A stretch of 64,000 nucleotides of DNA from Siphlonurus alternatus (GCA_949825025.1 OX463781.1:23451047-23515046), one strand, 5' to 3'. Shown: positions 50,820 through 64,000, counted from the first letter of the stretch. Notes: generated by a model not told the origin, from the sequence alone. Program-made: numbers and translations.

Positions 50820-53800
50820 CCTTCCTTCAATTTTAACAATTACCTGTCATCGCTGACTTTAGATCCAAGGTCAGGAATTTTGCATTCAACGTATGCTAAA
50901 AAGAGCAAAGTCAAATAATCATGACAATGCACTGACAATATTTATTTTGTATTCAAGTGCCTTATTATCAATATTTTTTTCTTATAGCGATGTAGTGGCT
51001 CTTAGGTTTTTCCATGGTGCTTTTAAAGTATGACATTCATATCTAAGATAAATATTAAATTTATTATTATAAACACTTCGTGCATACATATGTCTAACTT
51101 GAGGGCAAGTTACAACTGAATAATTGGCATATTAATTTTCTTTTAGCTGAAAAGTTTTCATAATTATATCCCAAAACTCTGTTTATACATTTTATATTAT
51201 AACTATATATAATATATAATATTATTGTATTATATGTATTCATAAAAAAGTAGAAGTGTTCATTCTAATGACTGCAGAGGTTTAAACATTTTTGACTGCC
51301 TTTACATTCATCAGCGTACGAATGGAAAAGAGCGCGAAAATACCGTAGATATATTATGTTATAATAATTATGTTTCCCTATTTGATTTTTTTTAAAATAT
51401 AATGTATATAATATATATATATATATATATACTAGGCTTTTTTTAACAGAAAACAGTGTTTTACAAGATGAAATTTAACATACTAATACATCATTTTGAA
51501 AAGATGATATTTTAGCGTAGAAAATACATTTTGCCTGAAGGTCGCATGCAAGTAAAATGCAGAGATATTTGATATCGGTATATAACAGTGTATAATATAG
51601 CATGCAGTGCTAAATTAGCACGTGTACCATATACCTTTTCCTATTTTACAATATAGATTTTTTTTTTCCTCGGTGCAAGTGTATATATTTTTTTTAATTA
51701 CTATAAGGTTTCAATGTTATAATAATTAACATTTAACATATAATAGGAAATTTGAAACTGTATTGCAATATTATTATTGAATTCACTTTTCCTTAGTTTT
51801 CTCTACTAAACAATAAACTAGAACCTAAATAATAAAACTTGTGCTATATTTTTGTTTGTATACAAAAGCAATTAAAACCAAAGATATTGTATAACAACAC
51901 CTCCACATACAATAAATCGTTATATAATATAGAACAAAAATAATAATAAAAATATAACATTATCAATCAAAGAAAGAAAACGTAAAAGAAGTGACAAAAG
52001 TGTTTCATAATAAAAGAATATTTAATTCAATTGCAACAGAATTCTCACTGCCGTCGTCATAATAAAAATATTATAGAAAACAGGAAGTATTGAGGAGGGT
52101 TGCTTACCAGTAGGAACTGACTCCTTTGTTGCACACTAATTGTTGAGTTGCAACAGTCGTAAGGCTTGCTTGTCTTTGTATTTAGTGTTAGCCACGTGGG
52201 AAAAACTGGGTCATTTTAGAAGACATCAACAATGTACAGTTTGTAAACATTTTTTAATATGTCACACTTGTATCACAAATGATACAATTCACACGTTCTG
52301 ATTCTATGAAGTTATAAATAGTTTGACAATATGATGACAAATTGGATAAGCAATCAATATTTATTTTGTCGGTTTGAACATTGAACGTCGTATCGTTGCA
52401 CAGACATTATTACAAAAGTGTTTTAACATTATAGTTACAAGTGTTGCAACAATTTACCTTATCTTTATATATTGCTTTTCGGTTGTAAACATAATTATAA
52501 GCAGGTTATATAATTTTTAATCAATTACATAATATTATGTCAATCGTTCACACGGTAAAATTCTTATAGCCTTGATTAATTCTTCGCATATATATACCTC
52601 TCAACCTCTCATACCAAGTGCTGTGTAAAATATTCTTTAGACATAATTATGACGTAAGAATTAAAATCACAACAGTCGACGGCAGCCATGCATATTTTGA
52701 CGGGCATAAAACATAAATATAAAACCAGAATTAAATATAACAAAATATTTATATGAAAATACAAACATTTGATAATATTTTTAATAATAAATGCTGTAAG
52801 TTAACGAAAGTTTTCCAATTAAAAACTAACTGTAAGTTTTGTTCAGCTTATTTCTTTTTCATTTCATTTTATGTGTGCTTGCATATAATATGCTGGATTG
52901 TGTAGCAATTCATGATGGCACCAGCCTGTTTCTATACTCATACCCTGTGAAGTAGGCTGAGTGCGTTGCTTGTTCGTGCAAGCATCTTATTATTTATATT
53001 GTACTTCAAAAATTCCTTCAAAACGTCAAATTCGATATAACATAATGATCATTGCAGAACAAAACTAGCATTAAGCGAAATTCGTGAGAAAATAAAGCAA
53101 TATGAAGACACACCACTCAATATAAAAAGCTTCTTTTTTTCCTTCAATTTTCTTCTTTTAAAGCCCAGACTTCGTGTCTATTGACTATTTCATTATTCGC
53201 TTGAGTACATAACATCTGCACATCAAAAATTCAAATATACCTTGTAGACTATACGATCTACACTTTAATGTCTATATATTTTAGAAAGAACACTTCAATT
53301 TATTATAGGCCATATAAACAGAGCAGCAAATGCATGCACTTTATACTTTGTGTTTTTAAAAATATTTTCCTCTTGGTATATATATATATATATGTATATA
53401 TTTCACATATTTTTATTGATGTTAAGTAAGAGAGCGTTTCAACAGCTGAGCTCCTTGTTTTCATGGTAAATATATTATACGATATCTGTGTCAATCTCTA
53501 TCGTCAGTGGTATATATATTTATTGCTTGAATTATATCATGAGTCCATAGAGGTTGTGACATATTCTTTAGTTTTACCAATGTTCATGTTACATAGAAAG
53601 AGAATTTGTACAGTCACACAAAATTCTAATTTCTGTCAACATATGGCACCTGCGTTAATTCTTCAAAATCGTTAATTTATGTTAATTTTTTGATAAAAAT
53701 TAAGGCCTCATATAATTTATTACAGTATATTTAATACTGTAATAAAGTATTAAAATCTCATATTTTGTCACTTTAAAAGTGAGCGTAAAATATATTAGAG

Positions 53801-54479
53801 ACAAGCACCCTTACGCAAATTTCATGTAAAAGATTAATTAAATCTAAAGAAAGAAATTAAAAGAATTAAAGGAATTTTATTTGCATGCAGCTTAAAACAT
53901 TTAATTGTTCATGACGAATATTAATTAACCCTCTCTCTTCTCTCCGTCCATTAACTACAACAGTCTACACCTATAAGAACTAGCAATTAGATTTTTTTTT
54001 TTATTATTATCTCGTTCATTGCCACGGGAAATGAGCAAGCTCTTTATTTAAAACATGAAAAAAATAAATAACAACATAAAATATTTTTATTACAACTTAA
54101 CCAAATTGTTAATATATTTCAATTTATAGCAATCATATCATTGATTTGATAATTTTTAAACTGTTTTTTTTTATGAATTTATAAAGCTAAATAGTTTTGA
54201 ATAATTTTAAAAAATGCTATGTAATAATGGTATTTGTTAGAAGATATAAAATATTTTAAAACCGTTAATATTCATAAATAATATTCATTTCATTGTTATT
54301 ATAATTATTATTAACATCTGTAATGGGTATTCACATTTTAAGTATATAGTATATAATATAAATATTATGTCAGTAGTTTTACACTTACTTAGTAATAGAT
54401 TATAATAGAAATTATAATTGATTATAATAGAAAATCAATAATAACAAATTAATTATAAATTATGTTATTATTTATGTCA
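50820..54479. other. AT-rich sequence, no gene seen
   Basis: About 3.7 kb. On the minus strand CTACTGGTAAGC near 52105 resembles a donor but has no ATG in front of it. A short (AT) tract lies at about 51410-51430. Nothing else was supported. Confidence 0.5.
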
Positions 54480-54606
54480 ACAATATATATTAATATGTAA
54501 AGGTTATTTTAAAGTTATAACAAATTGTAAAATATGTAATCTGTTTTATAATCTTGTATTATTAGCGCAAGCTAAAATAAAGAATATTTCAATTTCAATT
54601 TCAGTT
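54480..54606 (+). repeat. LINE-like 3' end with TTTCAA tail
   Basis: GCGCAAGCTAAAATAAAGAA is followed by TTTCAATTTCAATTTCA, a signal-plus-microsatellite arrangement typical of LINE 3' termini. No coding part is recognisable upstream. Confidence 0.35.
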
Positions 54607-56018
54607 ACTGTAGAATTGGGGAATTTTGTATCGTTACTTTCAATACATTGACATACATAATATTATATAAATTATACTGATATGCTTAATTGACATAGAT
54701 ATGCTCGCGTCAAATGTATTGTCCCAGAAGATGCTGGACAGGATCTAATAGTGCTGATGAAAATTATCAGTTTACAGGATATATTTTGTAGTAACAACCT
54801 ATAATTATTATATCAAGTTTCTTGTAAGCAAATTTAATATTTTTTTATATTAATTGTAGCTGTTATTATATCCATAAAACAGTAACATTCTTCACAAGCA
54901 TTTACAATTTTAAATAATATAATTATGTATGGAGTTGAAATTTTTACTAAAAATCAAGTCGGTTATAAATACACATAGAATTTTTTTTTCTATGATCGAT
55001 AAAATGAATATATTCAACAATATATGAAAACAGAAATCCCCTCTATTGAATAACAATACGCTACTGATCTAACAATAGAGGCCGATTAGGATTATACAGG
55101 AAAACTCGTTGCAGCCCTAGCTGCTTCAAAGTTAATTGCCATGGTTTTACTAATTATTTTGTGTTGTTTTCTTATTCACTCCAATTATTTCAATTTGTAT
55201 CTTATATCTCATTATTTATATTATTAGATAAACTTTACATCACAATAAAATTTTGGTAAATTATATATATATTCTTGTTTATTTGGTACATACGCTTAAC
55301 ATTATATAAATATAAAATATTTTAAGCAAAATATTATGAATATACATTAAAAAAATTAAGTTATATACATGTGCGTTTTATAAAAAATGGTGACAGAATT
55401 TTGTTGCTTACGTAAAATCTTATGGTATTCTTAAATTAGTTTAATTAAGCTGTATATCGTTTTTCTGTAGCGTCGTATTTTTTAGTTGCTGCGAGTGCCC
55501 TGGAGCGAATGATCAATTGTTGAACACATCAGGCGGCAGGCTTGAAGAGATCTTATGTCAATATGTTTGAGATCGAGCTATAAGGAGGCGGGCGGCCCGC
55601 CGGCCAAACAGAAGCTACTTCAATACTCTCCCAAAATGTTTGTCTGACCTGCTTCGATCTCAAGTGGAATAAAAATAGAATTGAATAATACATACAAAAT
55701 GATTAAATAAATAAAATACATTACAATATCTAGGTCATACGAAATTTAATAATGCTTCACATTTTTTTTTCTTTTTCTTTCTTTTTCAATCAATTTTGCA
55801 AAAAAAAAAATATAAACGTACGTTTATTGATAGATTTATTAATCATTCTATAGTTATATTGTTATATATATAACATGAAAAGATACATATTTTTAACTTC
55901 AAGTGCCGTATGCTCAGTACATTATATATATGCTCCGTAAATATTATATGAGAAGCATAATTAATATAATAGGTAATTATTTTAAATTATATTATGCTGT
56001 CGTTGATTTACATAATTA
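54607..56018. other. AT-rich sequence with one GC-rich patch, no gene seen
   Basis: A CpG-rich patch at about 55490-55670 contains GGCGGGCGGCCCGCCGGCC, with GAGATCGAGC on one side and GCTTCGATCTC on the other, so it may be a decayed GC-ended transposon. Nothing further could be supported. Confidence 0.45.
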
Positions 56019-56035
56019 TATAAATAGGGTATATA

Positions 56036-56433
56036 GTGGGAGGTGTGGCGCAGTGCGCTTGACCGGGTCTCGTCAGATCACCGAAGTCAAGCAACGCCGC
56101 GCGTGGTTAGTAGTTGGATGGGTGACCATTTTCAACAAAAACCACGTTTCCCACCCAGGGGTAAAACGTTGCGCTTTTCCACTATGTGGTTCCCCTGGCT
56201 TTGGACCATTGCACTTCCGGTTCATTGACAAAAGCTGTAGCGTCCATCCTGGCTGAGGTTTCCACGTTTCCCTCAGCCGCAGGCAAATGCCGGGATGGAT
56301 TTGCAAGGCCGTGGCCGCCCTCGTTCCAGAAGAGCCCGCGAAACGCTCAAGTTAGGGTTTCGGAAGGTTCGGGGTTTCAAGTAGTATGTAATTAGTAAAT
56401 AGAAGTACCCAATAGGGTTTGATTAAAATTTAT
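56036..56433 (+). mobile_element. 5S-rRNA-derived SINE with 17-bp target duplication
   Basis: The head GGTGTGGCGCAGTGCGCTTG runs into 5S-like sequence (GATCACCGAAGTCAAGCAAC, GGTTAGTAGTTGGATGGGTG). The body then matches the minus-strand copy at 6396-6800 (CTGGCTTTGGACC; TGAGGTTTCCACG against TGAGGTTTTCCACG). The 17-bp TATAAATAGGGTATATA lies on both sides (56019-56035 and 56434-56450), marking a target-primed insertion. The 3' end is A/T-rich rather than pure poly-A. Confidence 0.88.
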
Positions 56434-56639
56434 TATAAATAGGGTATATATTATGTGTGTGAAAAATTGCCATAAAATATGAAATAGTATACTTGAATAT
56501 TCTAAGTAAGTTGAATGCAGGTAATGGTATGAGTTTTTTTAAGGAATATGTGTGGTAAGTAGGATGGATAGAGTGAGAAACACATGGGTGATGAATGAGT
56601 GTGGAGACTAACTGTGGAGTGAAAGAAAGCGTAATTAAC

Positions 56640-57075
56640 AAGTATGAACGAAGTACACTATATACGTCTGGTTTGGACATGGTGAGAGAATGGGTGATGA
56701 ACGAATTGCAAAACAGGTGTTTAAAGGTAGAGTACATACAAGGCATATGAAAGGATTAGGTAGACCAAAAAAGGCTTGGTTGGATTTGATTGCAGCATGT
56801 CTGAAGAACAGGAGTAAAAGTATGCAGTGTAATATAGAGTGCAGAAGGCAAAAGAGTAAAAGAGTATTATGAGTATTTCTGAAGCAAGTATTATAGAGTA
56901 TGCATGTGCAAGAATCAAGTGCTTTGGAGGGCAATTTGTAGACAGCAGAGTTAATAATGCTGCTGGCTTACCCCAAGGTCCCTCTATATATACATACTGC
57001 GCCAAGATGACGGAGCGTCAAACCTTGTGTATAGAGTTAATCTTGGGCTTACCCCGTAAAGGGATATGGCGTCAT
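56640..57075 (+). pseudogene. Non-LTR retrotransposon C-terminal remnant
   Basis: The frame at 56670-56872 reads WFGHGERMGDERIAKQVFKG, then GLGRPKKAWLDLIAACLK. The pattern WFGH..RM.D.R..K.V..G......GRP...WLD is the conserved end of many RTE/craniofacial-type endonuclease-reverse transcriptase proteins. It breaks up downstream. A second open stretch (56869-57099) shows no clear family match, so the right boundary is uncertain. No upstream RT domain is present. It abuts the target duplication of the SINE, which landed next to or within it. Confidence 0.65.
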
Positions 57076-57436
57076 GTTATGTATGTATGTTATATATGAA
57101 TATTCTTATTATTAGATAAATATATATATATATAATTTTATTAAATATATACTAGTCACAACATGTGGACAAAAAATATTATAGTACTATTTTTTTCCAT
57201 GCTCACAAGTTATCAATTTATCAATTTATTTTTATTTCATCATGGCAGCTAGCACTTTAACCATATATTATTATATACAAATATACAACATTTATAATTA
57301 ACATGAATTCTATTTATCATTCATTATCATAACAACGATTAGCATCATATATTAATTAATTAATTAATTATATAAACTGAATAAACTCACTCTGTGACCG
57401 TAATTATATAATTTATATATCCGATGATCCGCATTA
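57076..57436. other. AT-rich sequence, no gene seen
   Basis: About 360 bp of AT-rich DNA with no supported feature. Confidence 0.45.
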
Positions 57437-57646
57437 AGGCGGATTCACATGGCGATTTTTACCATGCGACGCGACGCGAATAATGCGCACTTGCTGTAAC
57501 ATCCATTGGCGGCCATATTGGGCGATTAAAAGAAAAAGAGCATCGTAATTAACGCGATTACCTGCGAATTCGCCGCCGCATAGGATTTCACAGCTTTTAA
57601 GTTAAAATCGCGCCGCGTCGCCGTTGCCGCCCATGAAAATCCACCT
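57437..57646. mobile_element. PIF/Harbinger-like MITE, 210 bp
   Basis: AGGCGGATTCACATGGCGA at the left pairs with TCGCCGTTGCCGCCCATG and ATCCACCT at the right. TTA flanks both ends (57434-57436 and 57647-57649). It contains ACCATGCGACGCGACGCGAA and matches the interrupted copy at 30369. No coding capacity. Confidence 0.85.
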
Positions 57647-57715
57647 TTAGTCAGATATTTTCAATTGAGCCTCGTGCAAAGCAACCCGGGCATGGCCTAC
57701 ATTTTTACTCATCAG

Positions 57716-57914
57716 CAGGCACGGACTGGGCCAAAACGGCCCACCGAGCGAGAAGGAATGACGGTTCACATAGGCGGGGGCCAACACTCCAAAGAGCAAA
57801 AGGGGGTCTGGGAGGCGGAGCACCCCAGAAGCCCGCCGCAGGTGCGATTCTTTTTTAGGTTTTCACTAGAATTTTTACTAAATTTCACTAAATTTTTCAC
57901 AAATTACACTAAAT
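57716..57914 (+). mobile_element. 5' end of a hAT-like element (family of 60661)
   Basis: It begins CAGGCACGGACTGGGCC and continues through GGGGGTCTGGGAGGCGGAGC and CCCGCCGCAGGTGCGATT, closely matching 60661-60800. No matching right terminus was found before the full copy at 60661, so this looks like a truncated end. Confidence 0.6.
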
Positions 57915-58131
57915 AGCTTCAATTAAATTTTAATATTAGCTGCAGTTAATATTTGCTATATTATAATACCAAAGTAATCAAATCTTAATTAATCAAGTCT
58001 AGTGATAAATTTCCTATGTTTTTTGAAAAACGAAAGAAGTATAGAACTCGATCTCTCCTTAATTTCAATTCCTTAATTTTTTTTCTAAAGCATATTATTA
58101 TATTGCAGTATACTCTGCTAAATTTACTGCA

Positions 58132-58465
58132 TTAAGGATTGACCTCAGTTGATTTGGATCTCGGAAACGGCCCCCTTGATTCTAATGAGACTTGCAGAAG
58201 TCTTTAAGTTCGCCACAATAAGGTTGCTTAATTTTTTTGAAGTGGATCTGTTCGACCAGTTTTGAAAAAACTGAGGCAGAAGTTTAACATGGCCTTATGG
58301 AAGGAAACCGGAAATGTAGCTGTTGTGAGAAAACCGCCCCTTGAATTTGCTCAAACCATAAGCGATTAAGTTTTAGAGCATCCTCGATTTTTCAAAATTT
58401 ATTTCATTCGATTCCGTTCGACAGAAATTTCCCTTTTCCGGTTTGTAACTGAGGTCAATCGTTAA
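58132..58465. mobile_element. TTAA-flanked MITE, 326 bp
   Basis: GATTGACCTCAGTT near the left end is the perfect inverse of AACTGAGGTCAATC near the right end, and TTAA stands outside each (58132-58135 and 58462-58465). TTAA duplications are characteristic of piggyBac-type insertion, but the terminal bases are not the usual CCC, so the superfamily is left open. It contains CCGGAAATG/CTTTTCCGG type internal pairs. Confidence 0.6.
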
Positions 58466-58687
58466 AGCATATTCATGACGCATCAAAATATATTTGTTTG
58501 GATACAAATTCAACCACTGCTTTCATTAAATTTAGCAAGAATATAATGACGCGTGCGCAAAACACGATTTAATTTATAATCCTGAAAACAGAGACACGTG
58601 TAGATAATATAGGTATAATCCGCATAATACACATTGTGCATTAATAATTCAACTGGTGATTCAACCATGCATGCATGCATGCATCAT

Positions 58688-60246
<1,559 letters not shown>

Positions 60247-60776
60247 CTTTATATACATGTTGAAAGTAAAGTGGCGCGCGCATAATAGTCTGTTTTTATA
60301 TATAGGATTGCATGTAGCTGGATCTGCTGGATGCTGCAATGGATACCGTGTGTTTTGCACCATATTTGATAATTGCTAATTAAATTTAATGGAAGCAGTG
60401 GTTTTTAGCTAGTTTGTTGTGTATCATATATGCAGACAAATATATTTTGATACCGCGTGAAGAAATAAGTAGGTCTCTCATTGTGCCGAGATATTTTGCG
60501 CGCATATTAACTATAATTGCAGCTTAAATTGTGTGTCAAATTGTTGCATAAATTTAATAAATTATAATTATGAATTCTTGATTTTTAAAAGCCAATTAAC
60601 AAATAGTTTGGCCGCACTTAATTACATTAAATTAATTTAAAAATACTTCCTGCGTACTTGCCAGGCACGGACTGGGTCAAAAATTCCTACCGAACGAGAT
60701 AAAAGGACGGCCCACATAGGTGGAGGCCCGCACCCAATAGGGGGGTCTGGGGGGCGGAGCCCCCCAGTAGCCCGCC

Positions 60777-61049
60777 GCAGGTGCGATTTTTTTTAGGATT
60801 TCACTAGATTTTTACTAAATTTCACTAGATTTTTTACTAAAGTTCACTAAAATATCTTCAAATCGCCTAAAACATTTTTCGCAGGCGCGATTTTTTTTTT
60901 AAAGGGTTTTACTAGATTTTTTACTAAAGGTCACTAAAATATCCTCAAATCACCTAAAACATTTCTTGCGGGCACGATTTTTTTTTTAGGATTTCACTAG
61001 ATTTTTTACTAAAGTTCATTGAAATATCCTCAAATCGCCTAAAACATTA
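60777..61049. repeat. Three tandem units of about 82-105 bp
   Basis: Units start at 60777 (GCAGGTGCGATT), 60881 (GCAGGCGCGATT) and 60968 (GCGGGCACGATT). Each runs through ACTAGATTTTTTACTAAA and TATCCTCAAATC to GCCTAAAACATT or CACCTAAAACATT. The first unit has an internal duplication of TTTCACTAGATT. Confidence 0.85.
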
Positions 61050-61072
61050 TTTTTATTCTTAGCTATAAAAGT

Positions 61073-61435
61073 AGGGTAAGGTAACACGGATCAGCTGGTT
61101 TTTTAGTCCCATTGGATTAACATGTTGTAAACCCTAGCAAATTCACAAATATTCTGAAATTTTTTCGAGAGACAGCACCTTAGCTAAAAGACACAGCAAA
61201 AATTTGAAAGCAATTATTCGAGACGTTTTTTTTTTTTTTCATTAATTTTTTACTTTCGCTCTCCATGAGAAAGTGCTTTGCTGAAAATTAAAAAAAAAAA
61301 AAAAAAAATCGTCTAGAATAATTGTTTTAAATTTTTTCCGTGTCTTTCAGGTCTCAGAATATTTGTGAATTTGCTAAGGTTTTCATGTTAATCAAATGGT
61401 ATCAAGAAAACAGCTGATATGTATCACTTTACCCT
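61073..61435. mobile_element. Foldback/MITE, 363 bp
   Basis: AGGGTAAGGTAACACGGATC, AGCTG at the left pairs with CAGCTGATATGTATCACTTT, ACCCT at the right. Inner pairs include AGCAAATTCACAAATATTCT with its near complement and AATTATTCGAGACG with CGTCTAGAATAATT. It lies within the 60661 element. Confidence 0.7.
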
Positions 61436-62274
61436 TAAAATGTATATTAGTTCCTTGTTTTTTTTTTTTTTTAATCGCTTCAATTTGAATAATAACACAA
61501 TTATATTTTTCATTTAAGTCCCCTATTCCCCTATATAACAATCACACTGTCAAAAAGGAATAGTATATATGATGGAAAAGTGCAGAATTAAATTTAATTA
61601 TATATTTTTTTAATTTTTTATTTAAAAATTGAGCATTATACATAAATTTTAAAATTAAAGTTAATTGTTTCCCATGCAAGTTTCCTTATTTAATGTTAAA
61701 TCAATAATCATACACCCTTTATATATTTATAATATTTTTTCCATGGTGTATCAAACTTCTTTGCAAAATAATAAAATAATTATTTACTCGTGATTTGCTA
61801 GGATTGTATCTTATTTTGTAATATTATTTGATTATAAATTAAATCATTTTGAAAAAAATAAGCAGATTGCATAAAGTACTTAAACATAATTTTTGTTCTT
61901 TAACAAGAAAATTTTTTTAGTAAGCAAATTTGCGGCCAATAAATGGCCGCGTTGGGAGCATACTTGACCAAAATGTGTCAATTGCCCCAAAAAATACCAA
62001 CCAAGCAAGTTACTTTTTGAAGCAAAACAATCAAGAACTTGCTCATTTTTAACCTTATATATTCAAAATTTCTTTAATTCTCATAAAACATCAACATATA
62101 TATGTATATATATATTATATTAGAGCGTTTATTCTGTTTTGAGACAATCTACTTCTAATACGCGTTTTCAATAGCTTAATTCAATTTAGATAACGAGCGT
62201 TCACAAATTTATGCTACTTGTGCGAGTTGTGTGCAGCTAAGTGTTTTTAATACAAATTTATAAGCAATAAATTT

Positions 62275-62605
62275 TAATGAGATATTGGAATGTGAAAATT
62301 TTAGTGGCTTAATCGAAAGAAGGCTAAAAAAATATGGTACTGTGAATATATTTTCAGATTTTTCTGAGACCGGGAACTATTTTTAAAAAAGTATTGAAAG
62401 TCTATTTTATGACGTCACGGGCGGCACTGCCCTATCCTTTTTCTTAAGGAGTGCCGCCGCCCGTGACGTCATCAAAATAGGCTTTCAATAATTTTTTTAA
62501 AAATAGTTCCCGGTCTCAGAAAAATCTGAAAAAATTCACAGTACCATATTTTTACCCCTTCTTTCGATTAAGCCACTAAAATTTTCACATTCTAATATCT
62601 CATTG
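62275..62605. mobile_element. Foldback MITE with shared core and different outer arms
   Basis: The outer arms, AATGAGATATTGGAATGTG and GTGGCTTAATCGAAAGAAGG with their complements, differ from those at 11.4 and 12.6 kb. The core (CAGATTTTTCTGAGACCGGG, AACTATTTTTAAAAAAG) is the same. TGACGTCA is at 62410-62417 and 62464-62471, bordering a GC-rich GGCGGCACTGCC / GGAGTGCCGCCGCCC loop. Confidence 0.85.
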
Positions 62606-62851
62606 CAAATACGCGCGAGACCATCAACTCAAAATGTTATGATTAAAAATTAATAAGGGGCATTCACAAAGCCTTAATTAAGCCACATTTAAAGCTCGAT
62701 ATTTTAAGACTAGAAATTTTGGGTCAAGATGTCATAAATATGTACTGTATACGATTTCGTAAGAAAAACACGCTTTAATTTAGTTTTATTTATTCTCGTC
62801 TTCATCCTTTTCTTTTTCTTTCTTTTTTTCCCTCCTTTTTCTCCTTTTTCT

Positions 62852-62892
<41 letters not shown>

Positions 62893-63369
62893 CTTTTTGG
62901 CCGGCGGCCCACATTTGGCCCGGCGGCCCACTTTTGCCGCGGCCCACCGAACGGCGTTCGGTGGTTCGGCGGGCCAGTCCGTCGCTGCGTACTTGGAAGT
63001 ATACCAGCATATATGGGCGAGGGGGGAAAAATAGCAGAATTATACCTTCGATAGCTCGAGATATTCGAGAATGGGTTGGCTGCACGGCCGATTTTAAGTG
63101 GCGGAAACGAAAGAGGAGGTGCTGAAATGCAGGTGTGAATTTTATGCGAATTTTTTGAGCACTGTAACTTTGTATAAATGCAGTTTTAAAAGATGCATTT
63201 CACCTGGAAGCCATCGCCTACCGCCTTTGACGTCATCAAAATGTCAGGTTCGGTTCACTATAGATATGCATACCTGCCCTAGTCGAAAAATAAAGGCAGT
63301 AGTCAAGTGGTGACTACTGCTAAGTGGTAATTTGAGCAGTGGTCAAGTAGTCACTGCCCAAGTGGTCGC

Positions 63370-63527
63370 AAGTAGTCACCAGTAGTCACTTTCAAGTAGT
63401 CACCAGTAGTCACTTTCAAGTAGTCACCAGTAGTCACTTTCAAGTAGTCACCAGTAGTCACTTTCAAGTGGTCACCAGTAGTCACTTTCAAGTAGTCACC
63501 AGTAGTCACTTTCAAGTACCCACGAGA
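63370..63527. repeat. 24-bp minisatellite, six units and a partial
   Basis: AAGTAGTCACC followed by AGTAGTCACTTTC repeats at 63370, 63394, 63418, 63442, 63466 and 63490, nearly without change (one GTGGTCACC variant at 63466). Each unit itself contains two copies of AGTAGTCAC. Upstream 63298-63369 has looser versions. Confidence 0.95.
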
Positions 63528-63540
63528 AAATAAGCGTGAA

Positions 63541-64000
63541 AATTGGAGTCAAATTCACTCGCGCATATTGACTCCAATTGACCCAAATTTGGCCCCTCGT
63601 TTATGTCAATATGCGCGAGTGAATTCACGTGTATTGAATCATTTTGGTGCAGATTGGCTCGTATATATTGACGTATTTTCACGTATTTTGACAAATATTG
63701 GCGTAAATGCCGGCCCAAATCCTTCGTTCGGCCTCACGTACTTTCAGGTATATTCACATATATTGACTCACCTATTTTCACCCATATTAACCCAAAATTG
63801 GCCCCTTTTATGCGTGAATATGCGCGAGTGAATTCACGTGTATTGAAGCATTTTGGTGCAGATTGGCTCGTATATATTGGCGTATTTTCACGTATTTTGA
63901 CAAATATTGGCGTAAATGCCGGCCCAAATCCTTCGTTCGGCCTCACGTACTTTCAGGTATATTCACATATATTGACTCACCTATTTTCACCCATATTAAC
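63541..64000. repeat. 209-bp satellite array, continues past the window
   Basis: GCGCGAGTGAATTCACGTGT recurs with a period of 209 bp (ATGCGCG at 63611 and 63820), as does CCTATTTTCACCCATATTAA (63771 and 63980). The two full overlaps differ at only about two positions by eye. The unit is built of shorter variants of TATTTTCACGTATTTTGAC. Frames read across it are not genes. Confidence 0.9.

Larger units (their letters stand above)
60661..62987. mobile_element. Composite hAT-like element, 2.3 kb, 8-bp target duplication
   Basis: The left end CCAGGCACGGACTGGG corresponds to the inverse of the right end GGGCCAGTCCGTCGCTG. CGTACTTG flanks both sides (60653-60660 and 62988-62995), and the identity extends to CTGCGTACTTG. 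It contains a GC-rich head, three tandem units (60777-61049), a foldback (61073-61435), AT-rich filler, a TGACGTCA foldback (62275-62605), half of a 36780-type MITE (about 62655-62730), a T-rich tract and a right end with a perfect hairpin (CCACCGAACG / CGTTCGGTGG). No transposase was recognised. Confidence 0.65.

Noticed and set aside
56073..56306. 77-codon minus-strand frame
   Set aside because: It lies wholly inside the 5S-derived SINE.
62710..63085. Poly-Lys/Arg frames on the minus strand
   Set aside because: They read through a T-rich low-complexity tract and the GC-rich end of a transposon.
63370..63527. CRISPR-like array
   Set aside because: Contiguous 24-bp tandem units with no unique spacers, in a eukaryotic context.
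63512..63946. Frames across the right-end satellite
   Set aside because: Repeat translation. The 209-bp period is not a multiple of three, so no repeated protein would result.

Overview
This is 64 kb of AT-rich animal DNA, probably from an arthropod and perhaps a crustacean. The grounds are spliced genes, very long (TC)n, (AT)n and (AAAT)n arrays, LINE 3' ends, hAT and Harbinger-type MITEs, 5S-rRNA-derived SINEs and one 200-N scaffold gap. It is gene-poor and looks intergenic or intronic. The organism call is inference, and no search or computation was run.

Two coding loci can be supported, both on the minus strand. At 18891-19200 lies the first coding exon of a class A G-protein-coupled receptor: extracellular N-terminus, TM1 with its GN..N motif and the start of intracellular loop 1. 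It ends at a phase-1 GT donor and sits below a CpG-rich, promoter-like stretch. No later exon was recognised, so the gene runs off the left edge across an intron of at least 18.9 kb. At 48826-50616 lies a complete two-exon gene. A 9-nt coding first exon (Met-Arg-Lys) is separated by an 819-bp phase-0 intron from a 963-bp exon. The gene encodes a 323-residue secreted, Gly/Asn/Gln/Arg-rich, internally repeated, probably disordered protein. Its promoter has a TATA element, a CACGTG E-box directly upstream and a TGACGTCA octamer about 105 bp further up.

Most of the rest is mobile DNA, with foldback (hairpin) elements dominant. Small foldbacks lie at 11.4, 12.6, 17.3, 27.1, 33.7 (decayed) and 62.3 kb. 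Four of the intact ones carry a TGACGTCA octamer in each arm, and three share a core inside different outer arms. Two giant foldbacks lie 93 bp apart: 28405-32466 (arms about 1.23-1.26 kb, loop about 1.57 kb) and 32560-35245 (arms 856 bp, loop 974 bp). Their arms look almost identical by eye, while their loops hold decayed transposon debris. The larger one carries, in both arms, a tandem nuclear-receptor half-site array (DR1-DR1-DR4), a second DR4 and YY1-like motifs.

Other mobile DNA: hAT-type elements at 1906, 4716, 15828, 20394, 30382 (a 39-bp scar), 57716 and 60661-62987; PIF/Harbinger-like MITEs at 30369 and 57437; 5S-derived SINEs at 6396 (-) and 56036 (+, 17-bp target duplication); LINE 3' remnants near 18.0, 22.9, 47.3, 54.5 and 56.7 kb; a nested palindrome at 58.7-60.25 kb; and a 24-bp minisatellite followed by a 209-bp satellite at the right end. 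The remaining stretches are plain AT-rich sequence in which nothing could be supported.
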